A stretch of DNA of 64,000 nucleotides, from assembly GCF_003853645.1 (NCBI RefSeq), contig NZ_QTPO01000005.1:124001-188000 (forward strand), in the 5' to 3' direction. Below, piece after piece: positions 50,013-59,094 of this stretch (position 1 is its first letter; each line of letters starts with the position of its first letter). The stretch comes from Burkholderia sp. Bp9143. GTDB taxonomy: Bacteria; Pseudomonadota; Gammaproteobacteria; Burkholderiales; Burkholderiaceae. Both the position numbers and the translations under genes were made by a program. Under the pieces are notes generated by a model, which made no database searches, was not told where the DNA came from, and was given only the letters and a program-made list of their open reading frames with translations.

Positions 50013-50506
50013 TGTTCTGGATGGAAAACTCGCCACTCGACCCTGTCGACACACTCGAAACACGTTACGCCGCCGCGAAGCGCGACCTCGCGCAAGAACC
50101 CGCGACGGTCCCGGCGGACCGCCTGGGACATACGTCGACACGATATTCATCAAACGAATCGGACGATCGGGCCGCATGCGTGCCGATCGATCGGGAAAGC
50201 GCAGGATGGGACATCGGATAGCGGTGACGCGCCGGGCACCGACGCAGCCGCCGATCCGTGGATCGCGAGCGGGTCGGGCGGCCGGCGACGCCGCGCGGTC
50301 TTGTCATGCGGGGGGACGCTTCGAACGCCCCGGCGCGGGCGCCGGGCATTTGCGTGCGCCGTTCGTCGGAACGGCGGAATGCCCGTCGCGCGCGACATCG
50401 CGGCGTGGCGCGCATTTTACCCCGGGTGGGGCTGACGGCAGGAGAATCGGCCGAAACGGGAGGCGGGAACGCGGGAGTGGGGCAACCCGCGTGATTCGGC
50501 GAGCGC
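50013..50506. promoter_or_regulatory. Intergenic region TonB receptor / DUF2970
   Basis: 494 bp with no supported gene. The 150 bp next to the receptor should hold its promoter. I see no Fur box, cobalamin, TPP or FMN riboswitch consensus. The rest is GC-rich with short palindromes only. Confidence 0.4.
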
Positions 50507-50710
50507 TCAGAACCCCTGCATCGTCACCGTCGGATCGACGACCAGATGCACGACGCCGTAAATCACCGCGCCAACCAGTATCGCGAGAATGATCGCGACG
50601 AACGGCAGCAGCGTGAAGTTGACGTTCGCGAGATCGGACGCGTGCGCCTTGCTGTTGCGCACGCCGAAGAAACTCCACAGAACCAGGCGGATCATGCTGA
50701 ACAGTTTCAT
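50507..50710 (-). CDS. DUF2970 membrane protein
   Basis: 67 residues. The N-terminal FSMIRLVLWSFFGVRNSKAHASDLANVNFTLLP is the DUF2970 signature, followed by one membrane helix (FVAIILAILVGAVIYGVVHLVV). A good ribosome site (AAAGGAG) precedes the ATG. The family is small, mostly betaproteobacterial and of unknown function. It is monocistronic. Confidence 0.85.
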   Translation of the reverse strand: MKLFSMIRLVLWSFFGVRNSKAHASDLANVNFTLLPFVAIILAILVGAVIYGVVHLVVDPTVTMQGF

Positions 50711-50842
50711 GATGCTGCTCCTTTTCTCTATCGGTTGACGCTATCGTCGATCCGACAGGTCTCCGGAAAAAGAAGCAGTTGCGCGCGGTTTTTGCGCAGC
50801 ACGCGTTGTGCGACCGCGTGTCGCATGGTCGTCGCATGCACG

Positions 50843-52930
50843 TCAGCGGTCGAGCACGAGCGGCTCCGTGGCCCCTTCGGCGGGTCGTGCGACGCATAGC
50901 AGCGCGCAGCCGGGTTCGATCGCCGCATCGTGCGACTGCACGTAATCGACCGCACCGGACAGCACGCGCGTCGCGCACGTGCCGCACGACCCCGACCGGC
51001 ATTCGGACGGCACCGCCACGCCCTGGCCTTCGGCGAATTCGAGCAGCGTACCGTCGGCGGCCGTCCATGCGGCGTCGCGCGCCGAGCGGCGGAACACGAC
51101 GGACCTGCTGACCACCAACGGCGCCCCAGCCGCGCGGGTCGCGCTGCGCACGACGCTCGACGGCCCGAACGCCTCGAACCGGATACGCTCGTCCGGCACG
51201 TTCAGCGCACGCAATCCGTCGTACAAATCGCGCATGAACGCGGACGGCCCGCACAGGTAGAAGTCGTAGTCGTCGAACGGCAGGATGCGCTTCAGTTGCG
51301 CGATGTCGATGCGGCCCGGCCGCGCCGCGCCGTCGCGCTGCGGCCGGCTGTCGAACCAGTGCAGCGATACGCGCGGGTCCGCGTCCGCGATGCGCGTCAG
51401 GTCCGCTGCAAACGGCCGGTCAACCGTGTCGCGCGCGCCGTGCACGAACACCACGCGGCGCGACGGTGCGTCGTCGGCCAGCGCGCGGCGCAGCATCGCG
51501 ATCATCGGCGTGATGCCGATGCCGGCCGACACCAGCACGGCCGGACGCGGGCTCGCGACGTCGAACGTGAAGCGGCCGCGCGGCATCTGCGCGTCGAGCG
51601 TCATGCCGGCACGCGCGTGGTCGTGCAGCCAGGCCGATACACGTCCTTCGCGCTTCACGGTGATCCGGTAATGCGGCGCGCCGGGGGCGTCCGACAGCGT
51701 GTAGCTGCGGATCGTCGGCGCATCGCTGTCCGGCAACGCAACGCGCAGCGTCAGGTGCTGTCCGGCTTCGTAGCTCGGCAACGCGCCGCCGTCCGCCGGT
51801 TCGAAATGAAACGAGCGGATCGCGCGCGCTTCGTCGACGATCCTCACGATGCGCAGCGGGTGCCAGCTGGAGGCCGATGCCGATGTGGGCACGGACGCGG
51901 AGGTCGACAGCGATGCCGATGTGGCGACCGATGCCGCCTGCCCACCCGCGAGCGCAGCCCCCACCATCCCCGCGAACTGCGGCGCCCGCTCGACCGCCGA
52001 CCACCGGAACGGCAGCACGCCCCGTGTGCGCCGCACCTCACGCACATGAAACCGCACGACCCGCTGCGCGCCGTCGAACGACGCGACGAGCGGCCCGTCC
52101 CACACGATCTCCGCATCCGCGGCGAGATACAGCAGGTCGCCGCTGTCGAAATCGACGAACAGCAGCCCCGCGCGCGGATCGTGCTGCAGGTTGCCGAGCG
52201 TGTTGAAGAAGCGGTTGCCGCTGAAATCCGGCGTCGTCAGCGTGTGTGCGTCGTCGACGCGCACGAAGCCCGGCATGCCGCCGCGATGCGACACGTCCGC
52301 GCCGCGCGCGGCCCCCGCAGCGGCCGCAGTGTTCGCACTCGCGACGAAGAACGTATCGGCCTGTGCGAGCAGCGCGCGGTCCGCGTCGCTCAATCGGTCC
52401 GACACGTCGGGCACGATGGACGCCCCGGCTTCTCGCGTCACGAACGTCGGCTTGCGCCCCTGAATGTACTTCGCGCAGTTGCCGAAGCTCTGCTCGACCG
52501 CGATCGTCAGCGCACCGCCGTCGACCGCGCGCACGACGCCGTTCACGCGATTGCGCCGGCGTGTGTCGAACTCGATCCCGAGCCCGCCGAGCGGCACGCC
52601 AGGCTGCCACGCACCGGTCAGCGGATCGCCGGGCAACCCATCGCCGTCGATGCGCAGCGTGCGGGCGTCCGGCGTCGTCACGAAGCCGGGCATCCCGACC
52701 CGCAGCGTCGCCCACGGCTGGCCGCCCGCATCGACGCCGCCGAGCACGAAGAACGGCAGCTGCGCGAAAAACGTCCGGTGCTGGTCCGGCATGAAGCGCC
52801 TGATCCCGCGCCGGCCGGCCGCGCCCGCGGCCTCCGTCACGCCCGCGCGCTGCTGCACGGCGAGTTCGCCCGCATGAAACGGCGCAACGTCGAGTTCCCA
52901 GCCCGGTACGGCGGCGGTCGGCGCGGTCAT
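50843..52930 (-). CDS. Fused PNP-oxidase-like / flavin reductase / 2Fe-2S ferredoxin protein
   Basis: 695 residues. The N-terminal 1-330 is PNPOx-like flavin-binding (TFFAQLPFFVLGGVD..., HRGGMPGFVRVDD). A Ser/Ala/Thr-rich linker (about 335-360) follows. Then a ferredoxin-reductase domain with RSYTLSDAPGAPHYRITVKREG and GIGITPMIAMLRRAL binds FAD/FMN and NAD(P)H. The C-terminal 2Fe-2S domain has the motif CRSGSCGTC...C. It should pass electrons from NAD(P)H to an acceptor; the physiological one is unknown. It begins 40 bp before the GST stop, so it is probably co-transcribed with the GST. Confidence 0.85.
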   Translation of the reverse strand: MTAPTAAVPGWELDVAPFHAGELAVQQRAGVTEAAGAAGRRGIRRFMPDQHRTFFAQLPFFVLGGVDAGGQPWATLRVGMPGFVTTPDARTLRIDGDGLPGDPLTGAWQPGVPLGGLGIEFDTRRRNRVNGVVRAVDGGALTIAVEQSFGNCAKYIQGRKPTFVTREAGASIVPDVSDRLSDADRALLAQADTFFVASANTAAAAGAARGADVSHRGGMPGFVRVDDAHTLTTPDFSGNRFFNTLGNLQHDPRAGLLFVDFDSGDLLYLAADAEIVWDGPLVASFDGAQRVVRFHVREVRRTRGVLPFRWSAVERAPQFAGMVGAALAGGQAASVATSASLSTSASVPTSASASSWHPLRIVRIVDEARAIRSFHFEPADGGALPSYEAGQHLTLRVALPDSDAPTIRSYTLSDAPGAPHYRITVKREGRVSAWLHDHARAGMTLDAQMPRGRFTFDVASPRPAVLVSAGIGITPMIAMLRRALADDAPSRRVVFVHGARDTVDRPFAADLTRIADADPRVSLHWFDSRPQRDGAARPGRIDIAQLKRILPFDDYDFYLCGPSAFMRDLYDGLRALNVPDERIRFEAFGPSSVVRSATRAAGAPLVVSRSVVFRRSARDAAWTAADGTLLEFAEGQGVAVPSECRSGSCGTCATRVLSGAVDYVQSHDAAIEPGCALLCVARPAEGATEPLVLDR

Positions 52931-52969
52931 CGCATTCTCCCGGTAAAGGCGTGTCGTGGCCGCGCAGGG

Positions 52970-53614
52970 TCAGGCGGCGAGCAGGCCGGCACGGGTCGAC
53001 GGCATCGCGACGAAACCCGGCAGCGCCTCGACGCGCGCGAGCCACGCGCGCACGTGCGGATACGGTTCGAGCGACACGCCGCCTTCCGGCGCGTGCGCGA
53101 TGTACGTGTAGGCGGCGATGTCGGCGATCGTCGGCTGCGCACCGGCGGCGAACGGCTTGCCGGCGAGTTCCTGATCGATCACGGCAAGCACCTTCACGGC
53201 CGTGCGCTTGGCCGCGTCGTGATCGAGCGGCGCGCGGAACACGGTGACGAGCCGCGCGGCCGCCGGCCCCGTTGCGATCGGCCCGGCCGCGTACGACAGC
53301 CAGCGCTGCACGGTCGCCGCGCCGGCGGCATCGTCGGGCAGCCAGTGCGCGTCGCCGTAGCGCTTCGCGAGATAGACGAGGATCGCGTTCGAATCGGCGA
53401 GCACGGTTCCGTCGTCGTCGATCACCGGCACCTGGCCGAGCGGATTGAGCGCGAGAAACGCGGGTTCGCGCTGCGCGCCCGCCGCGAGATCGACGTCGAC
53501 GGTCTCGAACGGCAGCCGGAGCAGCGACAGGAACAGCCGGACGCGATGCGCGTGCCCGGACAGCGGGAACGAATAGACACGAACCGGACGGGCGAGCTTG
53601 CTGGCGGCTGGCAT
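52970..53614 (-). CDS. Glutathione S-transferase-like protein
   Basis: 214 residues. A thioredoxin-like N-terminal domain (VYSFPLSGHAHRVRLFLSLLRLPFE, with NPLGQVPVIDDDG and ADSNAILVYLAKRYG) and a helical C-terminal domain. It likely binds glutathione and acts on an electrophile. It precedes the flavin/2Fe-2S oxidoreductase on the same strand and is divergent from a LysR gene, so the two probably form a LysR-controlled stress or detoxification unit. Confidence 0.88.
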   Translation of the reverse strand: MPAASKLARPVRVYSFPLSGHAHRVRLFLSLLRLPFETVDVDLAAGAQREPAFLALNPLGQVPVIDDDGTVLADSNAILVYLAKRYGDAHWLPDDAAGAATVQRWLSYAAGPIATGPAAARLVTVFRAPLDHDAAKRTAVKVLAVIDQELAGKPFAAGAQPTIADIAAYTYIAHAPEGGVSLEPYPHVRAWLARVEALPGFVAMPSTRAGLLAA

Positions 53615-53695
53615 GGAAAGGCTCCTGGATCTCGCGCCGCCGGGAATCGGCGACGAACGGCCCCAGCGTAGCGCTCGCCGTTCACGCCCAGAAGA

Positions 53696-53720
53696 CGGAT
53701 AATCGCTGAAACATTATCCG
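53696..53720. promoter_or_regulatory. LysR-type operator between GST and lysR
   Basis: CGGATAAT-N9-ATTATCCG, a perfect 8-bp inverted repeat, 21 bp from the lysR start and 82 bp from the GST start. It is AT-rich within GC-rich DNA, typical of a LysR recognition site. Confidence 0.7.
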
Positions 53721-53740
53721 CTCCCATAGGACAATCGACG

Positions 53741-54694
53741 ATGGCCGATCTGCGCTACGTGAACCTGAACCGGCTGGCGATCTTCGTCGCGGTGGTCGAT
53801 GCCGGCTCGCTGACGGCCGCGGCCGAGCGGCTCGGCCTCGCGAAGACGGTCGTCAGCACGCACATGCAGCGCCTCGAGTCCGAGGTCGGCGCGAACCTGC
53901 TGGTGCGCACCACGCGGCGGCTGAGCGTGACCGATGCGGGGCGCGCGTTCTACGACGCGTGCCGCGACATCGTGCGCGCGACCGAAAGCGCGCTCGACGC
54001 GGTGTCGTCCGACACGGGGCCGCTGCGCGGCACGCTGCGCGTGAGCGTGCCGATCGACTACGGCGCGCTGGTCGTCGCGCCGGCCGTCGTCGCGCTGCGC
54101 GACGCGCATCCGGGGCTCGACGTCGAACTGATCGCGAACGACCGCGTCGTCGATCTCGTCGCCGACAATCTCGACGTCGCGATCCGCATCGGCCGCCTCG
54201 CGGATTCGAACTATCGCGCGGTGCAGCTCGGCGAGTACGAGAAATGGCTGGTCGCGAGCCCCGCGTTCGTCGCGCGGCACGGCCTGCCGCGCGATCCGGA
54301 CGCGCTCGCCGCGCTGCCGTTCGTGATGCTGTCGACGCTGTCGCGCCCGCATACGGTCGAACTCGATCACGCGCGCGGCGGCCACGCGTCGGTGCGCTGC
54401 GTCGCGCCGGTTGTGTCGAACACCGCGACGGCCTGCCGCGCGATCGCGCTTGCCGGTGGCGGCTTCGGGCTCCTGACGGATTTTTCGATCGCGGAGGACG
54501 TCGCGGCCGGCCGGCTCGTCCGGCTGCTGCCCGCGTGGCGCTCGGCGCGAGCCGGGATTCACGCGGTGTATCCGTCGACGCGGTTGCCATCGCCGAAGGT
54601 GCGCGCGTTCATCGATGCGATGAAGGCGAGGATCGGGGAAACACGCGCCGCGCCGCCCGCGCGTGCGACGCGGTCGAGGCGCGCCGAAGATTGA
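53741..54694 (+). CDS. LysR-family regulator
   Basis: 317 residues. The HTH (about 20-42, AGSLTAAAERLGLAKTVVSTHM) and a substrate-binding domain with GTLRVSVPIDYGALVVAPAV. It is divergent from the GST-oxidoreductase pair and probably regulates it through the palindrome at 53696-53720. The C-terminal 20 residues are basic and Pro/Ala-rich. Inducer unknown. Confidence 0.88.
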   Translation: MADLRYVNLNRLAIFVAVVDAGSLTAAAERLGLAKTVVSTHMQRLESEVGANLLVRTTRRLSVTDAGRAFYDACRDIVRATESALDAVSSDTGPLRGTLRVSVPIDYGALVVAPAVVALRDAHPGLDVELIANDRVVDLVADNLDVAIRIGRLADSNYRAVQLGEYEKWLVASPAFVARHGLPRDPDALAALPFVMLSTLSRPHTVELDHARGGHASVRCVAPVVSNTATACRAIALAGGGFGLLTDFSIAEDVAAGRLVRLLPAWRSARAGIHAVYPSTRLPSPKVRAFIDAMKARIGETRAAPPARATRSRRAED

Positions 54695-54786
54695 AGGATC
54701 GACCGCCCGTCACATCATCTTCACGATCGGGCCTGGTCCTTGCGTGACGTTCTTGCAGGGCCCAGCCGGTGCCCGGCCGGGACCGC

Positions 54787-55443
54787 CTACCCCGCTTCCC
54801 GCAACGTCCCCAGCAGCACCTTCCTGCAGCTCGCGACCATCTGCGCCTCCGGGTCGCGATACCCGGTGAGCAGCCACGCCGCGCCGACGTTCGTCATCGC
54901 GCCAACCAACGCGAGCCCGACGAGCCGCTGCTCGGTGCGCTCGGCGGGTGTCACGGCCTCGCGCGCCGCGCCGATCGCCATGATCAGCTTGCCGAAGTCG
55001 ATCAGCATCCGCTGGTACGTCATGTCGGTATCCGCGCTCACGCCCATCACCTCGAGCAGCAGCACGCGCGCCGCGCACGGGTCGCGCAGGAAGCCGAAGA
55101 ACGCGGCGAGCCCCGCGTCGACGCTTTCGCTCAGATCGCCGCCGCGCTCGGCCACCGCGCGCGCGACCGCTTCGTGCAGGTGCTGCGCGTGATGCAGGTA
55201 GGTGCAGCGCAGCAGATCCTCGGTACTGTCGAACGCCGCATAGAAATAGCGGTCGTTGAGCTTCGCCTCCTGGCAGATCGACCGCACGGTCGCCTTGCGG
55301 AAACCGACCGTGCCGAACACGCGCGTCGCCGCGCGGATCAGCGCGTCGCGCCGCTCGGCGGCCCGTACCTCGGGTGCGACTCCGCCGTACGCCCGACCCC
55401 GCTTTTCCGTTTCGAGTGCTTTCTCCATTTCGCTATTTGACAT
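54787..55443 (-). CDS. TetR-family regulator of the BVMO operon
   Basis: 218 residues. HTH about 47-70 (ATVRSICQEAKLNDRYFYAAF), then a ligand-binding domain. An acidic/basic N-terminal tail of about 25 residues precedes it. It is divergent from the SDR-BVMO-hydrolase operon; the operator GTGGTG-N8-CACCAC lies between. It most likely represses the operon until a ketone, alcohol or related compound is present. Confidence 0.86.
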   Translation of the reverse strand: MSNSEMEKALETEKRGRAYGGVAPEVRAAERRDALIRAATRVFGTVGFRKATVRSICQEAKLNDRYFYAAFDSTEDLLRCTYLHHAQHLHEAVARAVAERGGDLSESVDAGLAAFFGFLRDPCAARVLLLEVMGVSADTDMTYQRMLIDFGKLIMAIGAAREAVTPAERTEQRLVGLALVGAMTNVGAAWLLTGYRDPEAQMVASCRKVLLGTLREAG

Positions 55444-55463
55444 CAGGACACCCGAAAACTAAA

Positions 55464-55483
55464 GTGGTGACGACCAACACCAC
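55464..55483. promoter_or_regulatory. TetR operator of the SDR-BVMO operon
   Basis: GTGGTG-N8-CACCAC, a perfect 6-bp inverted repeat in the 88-bp divergent gap, 20 bp from the tetR start and 48 bp from the SDR start. Confidence 0.7.
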
Positions 55484-55531
55484 AATAAGCGCGCCGCCGG
55501 CGCAGTGCAAGCGGAACGGGAGGAACGACAA

Positions 55532-56458
55532 TTGAAGGGTTTTTCCGGCAAGGTCGCCGCGATCACGGGCGCCGGTTCGGGCATGGGCCGCAGCCTTGCG
55601 GTCGAGCTCGCGCGGCGCGGTTGCGGGGTCGCGCTCGCCGACGTCAACGATGTCGGCCTCGCCGGCACGGCGGCCGCGTGCACGAAGCACGGCGTACGCA
55701 CGAGCGTGCGGCGGCTCGACGTCGCCGACCGCGACGCGGTGTTCGCATGGGCCGATTTCGTACGGGCCGAACACGGCAAGGTCAACCTGATCTTCAACAA
55801 CGCGGGCGTGTCGCTGGCCGCGAGTGCCGAGACCGCGTGCATCGCCGATCTCGAATGGATCGTCGGCATCAACTTCTGGGGCGTCGTGCACGGCACGCAG
55901 GCGTTCCTGCCGCATCTGCGCGCGTCGGGCGACGGGCACGTGATCAACACGTCAAGCCTGTTCGGGCTCATCGCGATGCCGACGCAGAGCGCGTACAACG
56001 CAACCAAGTTCGCGGTGCGCGGCTTCACCGAGGCGCTGCCGATGGAGCTCGAACTCGACGGCGCGCCGGTCAGCGCGACCTGCGTGCATCCGGGCGGCGT
56101 CGCGACCAACATCGTCGACGCCAGCCGCGTCGACACCAGCATTCATGCGCTCACGGGCCAGGACGAAGCAACCCACCGCCGCCAGGCGAACCGCCTGATC
56201 AACGCGACGACGGCCGACGACGCCGCGCGGCAGATTCTCGCAGGCGTCGAGCGCAATGCGCGCCGCGTGCTGGTCGGCGCCGATGCGCGCCGCGTCGACA
56301 AGCTCGCGCGCCTGCTCGGCGCCGGCTATCAGCGGCTGATGCTGCGCCACGTGCGCCGCGCCCGCGCACGCAATCTTCGCCCGAAGGAAGCCCCCGTGGG
56401 AGAACGCGCGCACCCTGCGGCCCCGCTCCCGACCACACCGACCAAGGACCGCGCATGA
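55532..56458 (+). CDS. Short-chain dehydrogenase/reductase
   Basis: 308 residues from a TTG start (MKGFSGKVAAITGAG), chosen because GGGAGG lies 8 bp upstream; an in-frame GTG at 55505 would put that site inside the gene. The Rossmann glycine motif GAGSGMG, NNAG and the catalytic Ser...Tyr-Ala-x-Lys (INTSSLFGL..., QSAYNATKFAV) are intact. It interconverts an alcohol and a ketone with NAD(P). Its stop overlaps the monooxygenase start (ATGA). Confidence 0.88.
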   Translation: MKGFSGKVAAITGAGSGMGRSLAVELARRGCGVALADVNDVGLAGTAAACTKHGVRTSVRRLDVADRDAVFAWADFVRAEHGKVNLIFNNAGVSLAASAETACIADLEWIVGINFWGVVHGTQAFLPHLRASGDGHVINTSSLFGLIAMPTQSAYNATKFAVRGFTEALPMELELDGAPVSATCVHPGGVATNIVDASRVDTSIHALTGQDEATHRRQANRLINATTADDAARQILAGVERNARRVLVGADARRVDKLARLLGAGYQRLMLRHVRRARARNLRPKEAPVGERAHPAAPLPTTPTKDRA

Positions 56459-58017
56459 CCTCGACGACGACCGACCGGCGCGACGCGCCGTCCGCCTGCG
56501 GCGACAGCCGCGACCTCGACGTGCTGATCGTCGGCGCCGGCCTGTCCGGCATCGGCGCCGCCTATCACCTGAAAAAGCGCTGCCCGTATGCGAGCGTCGC
56601 GATCGTCGAGGCGCGCGACGCGATCGGCGGCACCTGGGACCTGTTCCGCTATCCGGGCATCCGTTCGGATTCCGACATGTTCACGCTCGGCTACAGCTTC
56701 CGCCCGTGGCACAGCGACAAGGCGATCTCGGATGGCCAGACGATCCTCGACTACATCCGCGACACCGCGCGCGCGTACGGCATCGACAAGACGATCCGCT
56801 ACGGCCAGAAGGTGGTCGCGGCCGACTGGGATTCGAACCGCGCGTGCTGGACGGTGCGCATCGAGCGCACGCGGGACGGCACGGTCGACACGCTCGTCTA
56901 CACGTGCCGCTTCCTCTATATGTGCAGCGGCTATTACGACTACGACGGCGGCTACCTGCCCGACTGGGCCGGCATGGAATCGTTCGGGGGCCAAATCGTT
57001 CACCCGCAGCAATGGCCGAAGGACCTGTCGTACGCGAACCGGCGCGTCGTCGTGATCGGCAGCGGCGCGACGGCCGTCACGCTGGTGCCGTCGATGGCGG
57101 CCGATGCGAAACACGTGACGATGCTGCAGCGCTCGCCGACCTACATCGTGTCGCTGCCCGCGCGCGACAGGATCGCGAACGCGTTGCGCCGCGTGCTGCC
57201 GTCGCGGCTCGCGCACCGGCTCGTGCGCGTGAAGAACGTGCTGCTGACGATGTACCTGTACAACGTGTCGCGCCGCAAGCCTGAGCGGACGAAGCAGTTC
57301 ATCATCCGCGCCGCCGGCAAGCAGCTCGGCCCCGACTTCGACGTCGCGAAGCATCTGACGCCGCGCTACATGCCGTGGGACCAGCGCGTGTGCCTCGTGC
57401 CGAACGGCGACCTGTTCAAGTCGATCCGCGCGGGGCGCGCGTCGATCGTCACCGACGAGATCGAGCGCTTCACGCCGACCGGCCTGAAGCTGAAGAGCGG
57501 CGAGCAGCTCGACGCGGACGTGATCGTCACCGCGACCGGGCTGAAGGTGAAAATGCTCGGCGGCGCGCGCGTCACGGTCGACGGCCGCGCGGTCGATTTG
57601 CCGCAGACGGTGTCCTATAAAGGAATGATGTACAGCGACGTGCCGAACCTCGCGTCGTCGTTCGGTTACACGAACGCGTCGTGGACGCTGAAGGCCGAGC
57701 TGATCGCGCGCTACGTGTGCCGGCTGCTCAACCACATGCGCGCGAACGGCTACGACACCTGCGTGCCGCGGCTCGGGGCCGGCGATCTCGGCGACGTGCC
57801 GGCGGTGAACCTGAGCTCGGGCTATATCCAGCGCGCGGCCGGCATCCTGCCGAGGCAGGGGCACCGCAAGCCGTGGAAATTCCACCAGAACTACGTGCTC
57901 GATCTCGCGTCGCTGAAGTTCAGCGGGCTCGCCGATTCGGCCATGCAGTTCGAACGCCGCGCGAAAGCCGGCCCGGCCGACGCGCCGGTCGCCGAACCCG
58001 TACTCGAAACCCGTTGA
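56455..58017 (+). CDS. Baeyer-Villiger-type flavin monooxygenase
   Basis: 520 residues. An N-terminal FAD-binding motif GAGLSGIG (about 27-34), the type I BVMO fingerprint FGGQIVHPQQWP (about 179-190, FxGxxxHxxxWP) and a second Rossmann motif VVVIGSGATA for NADPH are all present. It inserts oxygen next to a carbonyl, turning a ketone into an ester or lactone. It sits between a dehydrogenase and a hydrolase, which completes a degradation sequence. Seven bp separate it from the hydrolase. The natural ketone is unknown. Confidence 0.9.
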   Translation: MTSTTTDRRDAPSACGDSRDLDVLIVGAGLSGIGAAYHLKKRCPYASVAIVEARDAIGGTWDLFRYPGIRSDSDMFTLGYSFRPWHSDKAISDGQTILDYIRDTARAYGIDKTIRYGQKVVAADWDSNRACWTVRIERTRDGTVDTLVYTCRFLYMCSGYYDYDGGYLPDWAGMESFGGQIVHPQQWPKDLSYANRRVVVIGSGATAVTLVPSMAADAKHVTMLQRSPTYIVSLPARDRIANALRRVLPSRLAHRLVRVKNVLLTMYLYNVSRRKPERTKQFIIRAAGKQLGPDFDVAKHLTPRYMPWDQRVCLVPNGDLFKSIRAGRASIVTDEIERFTPTGLKLKSGEQLDADVIVTATGLKVKMLGGARVTVDGRAVDLPQTVSYKGMMYSDVPNLASSFGYTNASWTLKAELIARYVCRLLNHMRANGYDTCVPRLGAGDLGDVPAVNLSSGYIQRAAGILPRQGHRKPWKFHQNYVLDLASLKFSGLADSAMQFERRAKAGPADAPVAEPVLETR

Positions 58018-58024
58018 GGCCGAC

Positions 58025-59011
58025 ATGAGCCATACGCTTCACCTGATCCAGAACGTGCTGCTCGGCGCCGTCGCGGTGCTCGCCGCGCTCGCGCTGTTTT
58101 CCGGCTACGTCGCGCGCCGCGTGACGCGCGCGTTTCCGCCCGAAGGCCGCTTCGTCGACATCGGCGGCGACCACATCCATTACGTCGAGTACGGCAGCGG
58201 CCCGCCGCTCGTGTTCGTGCACGGGCTCGCCGGGCAGTGGCGCAACTTCGCGTACCTGCCGCTCACGCGGCTCGCGCAGCACCATCGCGTGATCCTCGTC
58301 GACCGGCCCGGCGCCGGCCGCTCGCTGCGCGGCGCCAGCTCGCAGGCGAACGTGTTCGCGCAGGCCCGCACGATCGCCGCGTTCATCGACGCGCTGAAGC
58401 TCGACCGGCCCGTGCTCGTCGGCCACTCGCTCGGCGGCGCGATCGCGCTCGCGGTCGGCCTCAATCATCCGGAACGCGTGAGCCGGCTCGCGCTGATCGC
58501 GCCGCTGTCGCACGAGCAGACCGAACCGCCGGCGCCGTTCAAGCCGCTGATGCTGCCGTCGCCGCAGGTGCGCCGCTTCGTGTCGTGGACCTTCGCGATC
58601 CCGCTGACGATCCTGACCGGCCGCGGGGCCGTGAAGCAGGTGTTCGCGCCGGAAGCCGTGCCGCGCGACTTCCCGATGAAGGGCGGCGGCCTGCTCGGGC
58701 TGCGCCCGCATGTGTTCTACGCGACGGCGACGGACCTGCTGTCGGCGCCCGTCGACCTGCCCGCGATGGAGCGCCGCTACGCGGACCTCTCACTTCCGGT
58801 CGACGTGCTGTACGGCCGCGCCGATCCGATCCTGAACTGGCGCACGCACGGCGAGGCGCTGGCGCGGAAATCGGCGCGCGTGCGGCTGACGGTCGTCGAA
58901 GGCGGGCACATGCTGCCGGTCACGATGCCGGACGCGACGGCGGACTGGCTGCTCGATGTCGCCGCCGCGCCGGTCGATGCGCCGGCGCAAGGCACGCATA
59001 TCGAGCATTGA
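58025..59011 (+). CDS. Alpha/beta hydrolase (probable ester hydrolase)
   Basis: 328 residues with an N-terminal membrane helix (about 8-27). The nucleophile elbow GHSLGG lies near 137, with the Asp in LYGRADPI and the His in GGHMLP. It is co-transcribed with the BVMO and probably cleaves its ester product. The N-terminal anchor suggests it works at the membrane. It is convergent with the carboxymuconolactone decarboxylase-like gene. Confidence 0.86.
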   Translation: MSHTLHLIQNVLLGAVAVLAALALFSGYVARRVTRAFPPEGRFVDIGGDHIHYVEYGSGPPLVFVHGLAGQWRNFAYLPLTRLAQHHRVILVDRPGAGRSLRGASSQANVFAQARTIAAFIDALKLDRPVLVGHSLGGAIALAVGLNHPERVSRLALIAPLSHEQTEPPAPFKPLMLPSPQVRRFVSWTFAIPLTILTGRGAVKQVFAPEAVPRDFPMKGGGLLGLRPHVFYATATDLLSAPVDLPAMERRYADLSLPVDVLYGRADPILNWRTHGEALARKSARVRLTVVEGGHMLPVTMPDATADWLLDVAAAPVDAPAQGTHIEH

Positions 59012-59029
59012 TCGACAGCGGGTCGACCG

Positions 59030-59078
59030 GGCGGTCGCGCGGATCATGGCGACGTCCCGGGGCCACGGCGCGACCGCC
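59030..59078. terminator. Long-range hairpin between convergent genes
   Basis: GGCGGTCGCGC (59030-59040) and GCGCGACCGCC (59068-59078) form a perfect 11-bp stem with a 27-nt loop, just after the hydrolase stop and 16 bp before the convergent gene ends. No T run. Confidence 0.45.
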
Positions 59079-59094
59079 GGTCACGGCGCGCCGG

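Noticed and set aside
50013-50300. TPP or FMN riboswitch before the TonB receptor
   Set aside because: I looked for the conserved core sequences in both orientations and found none.
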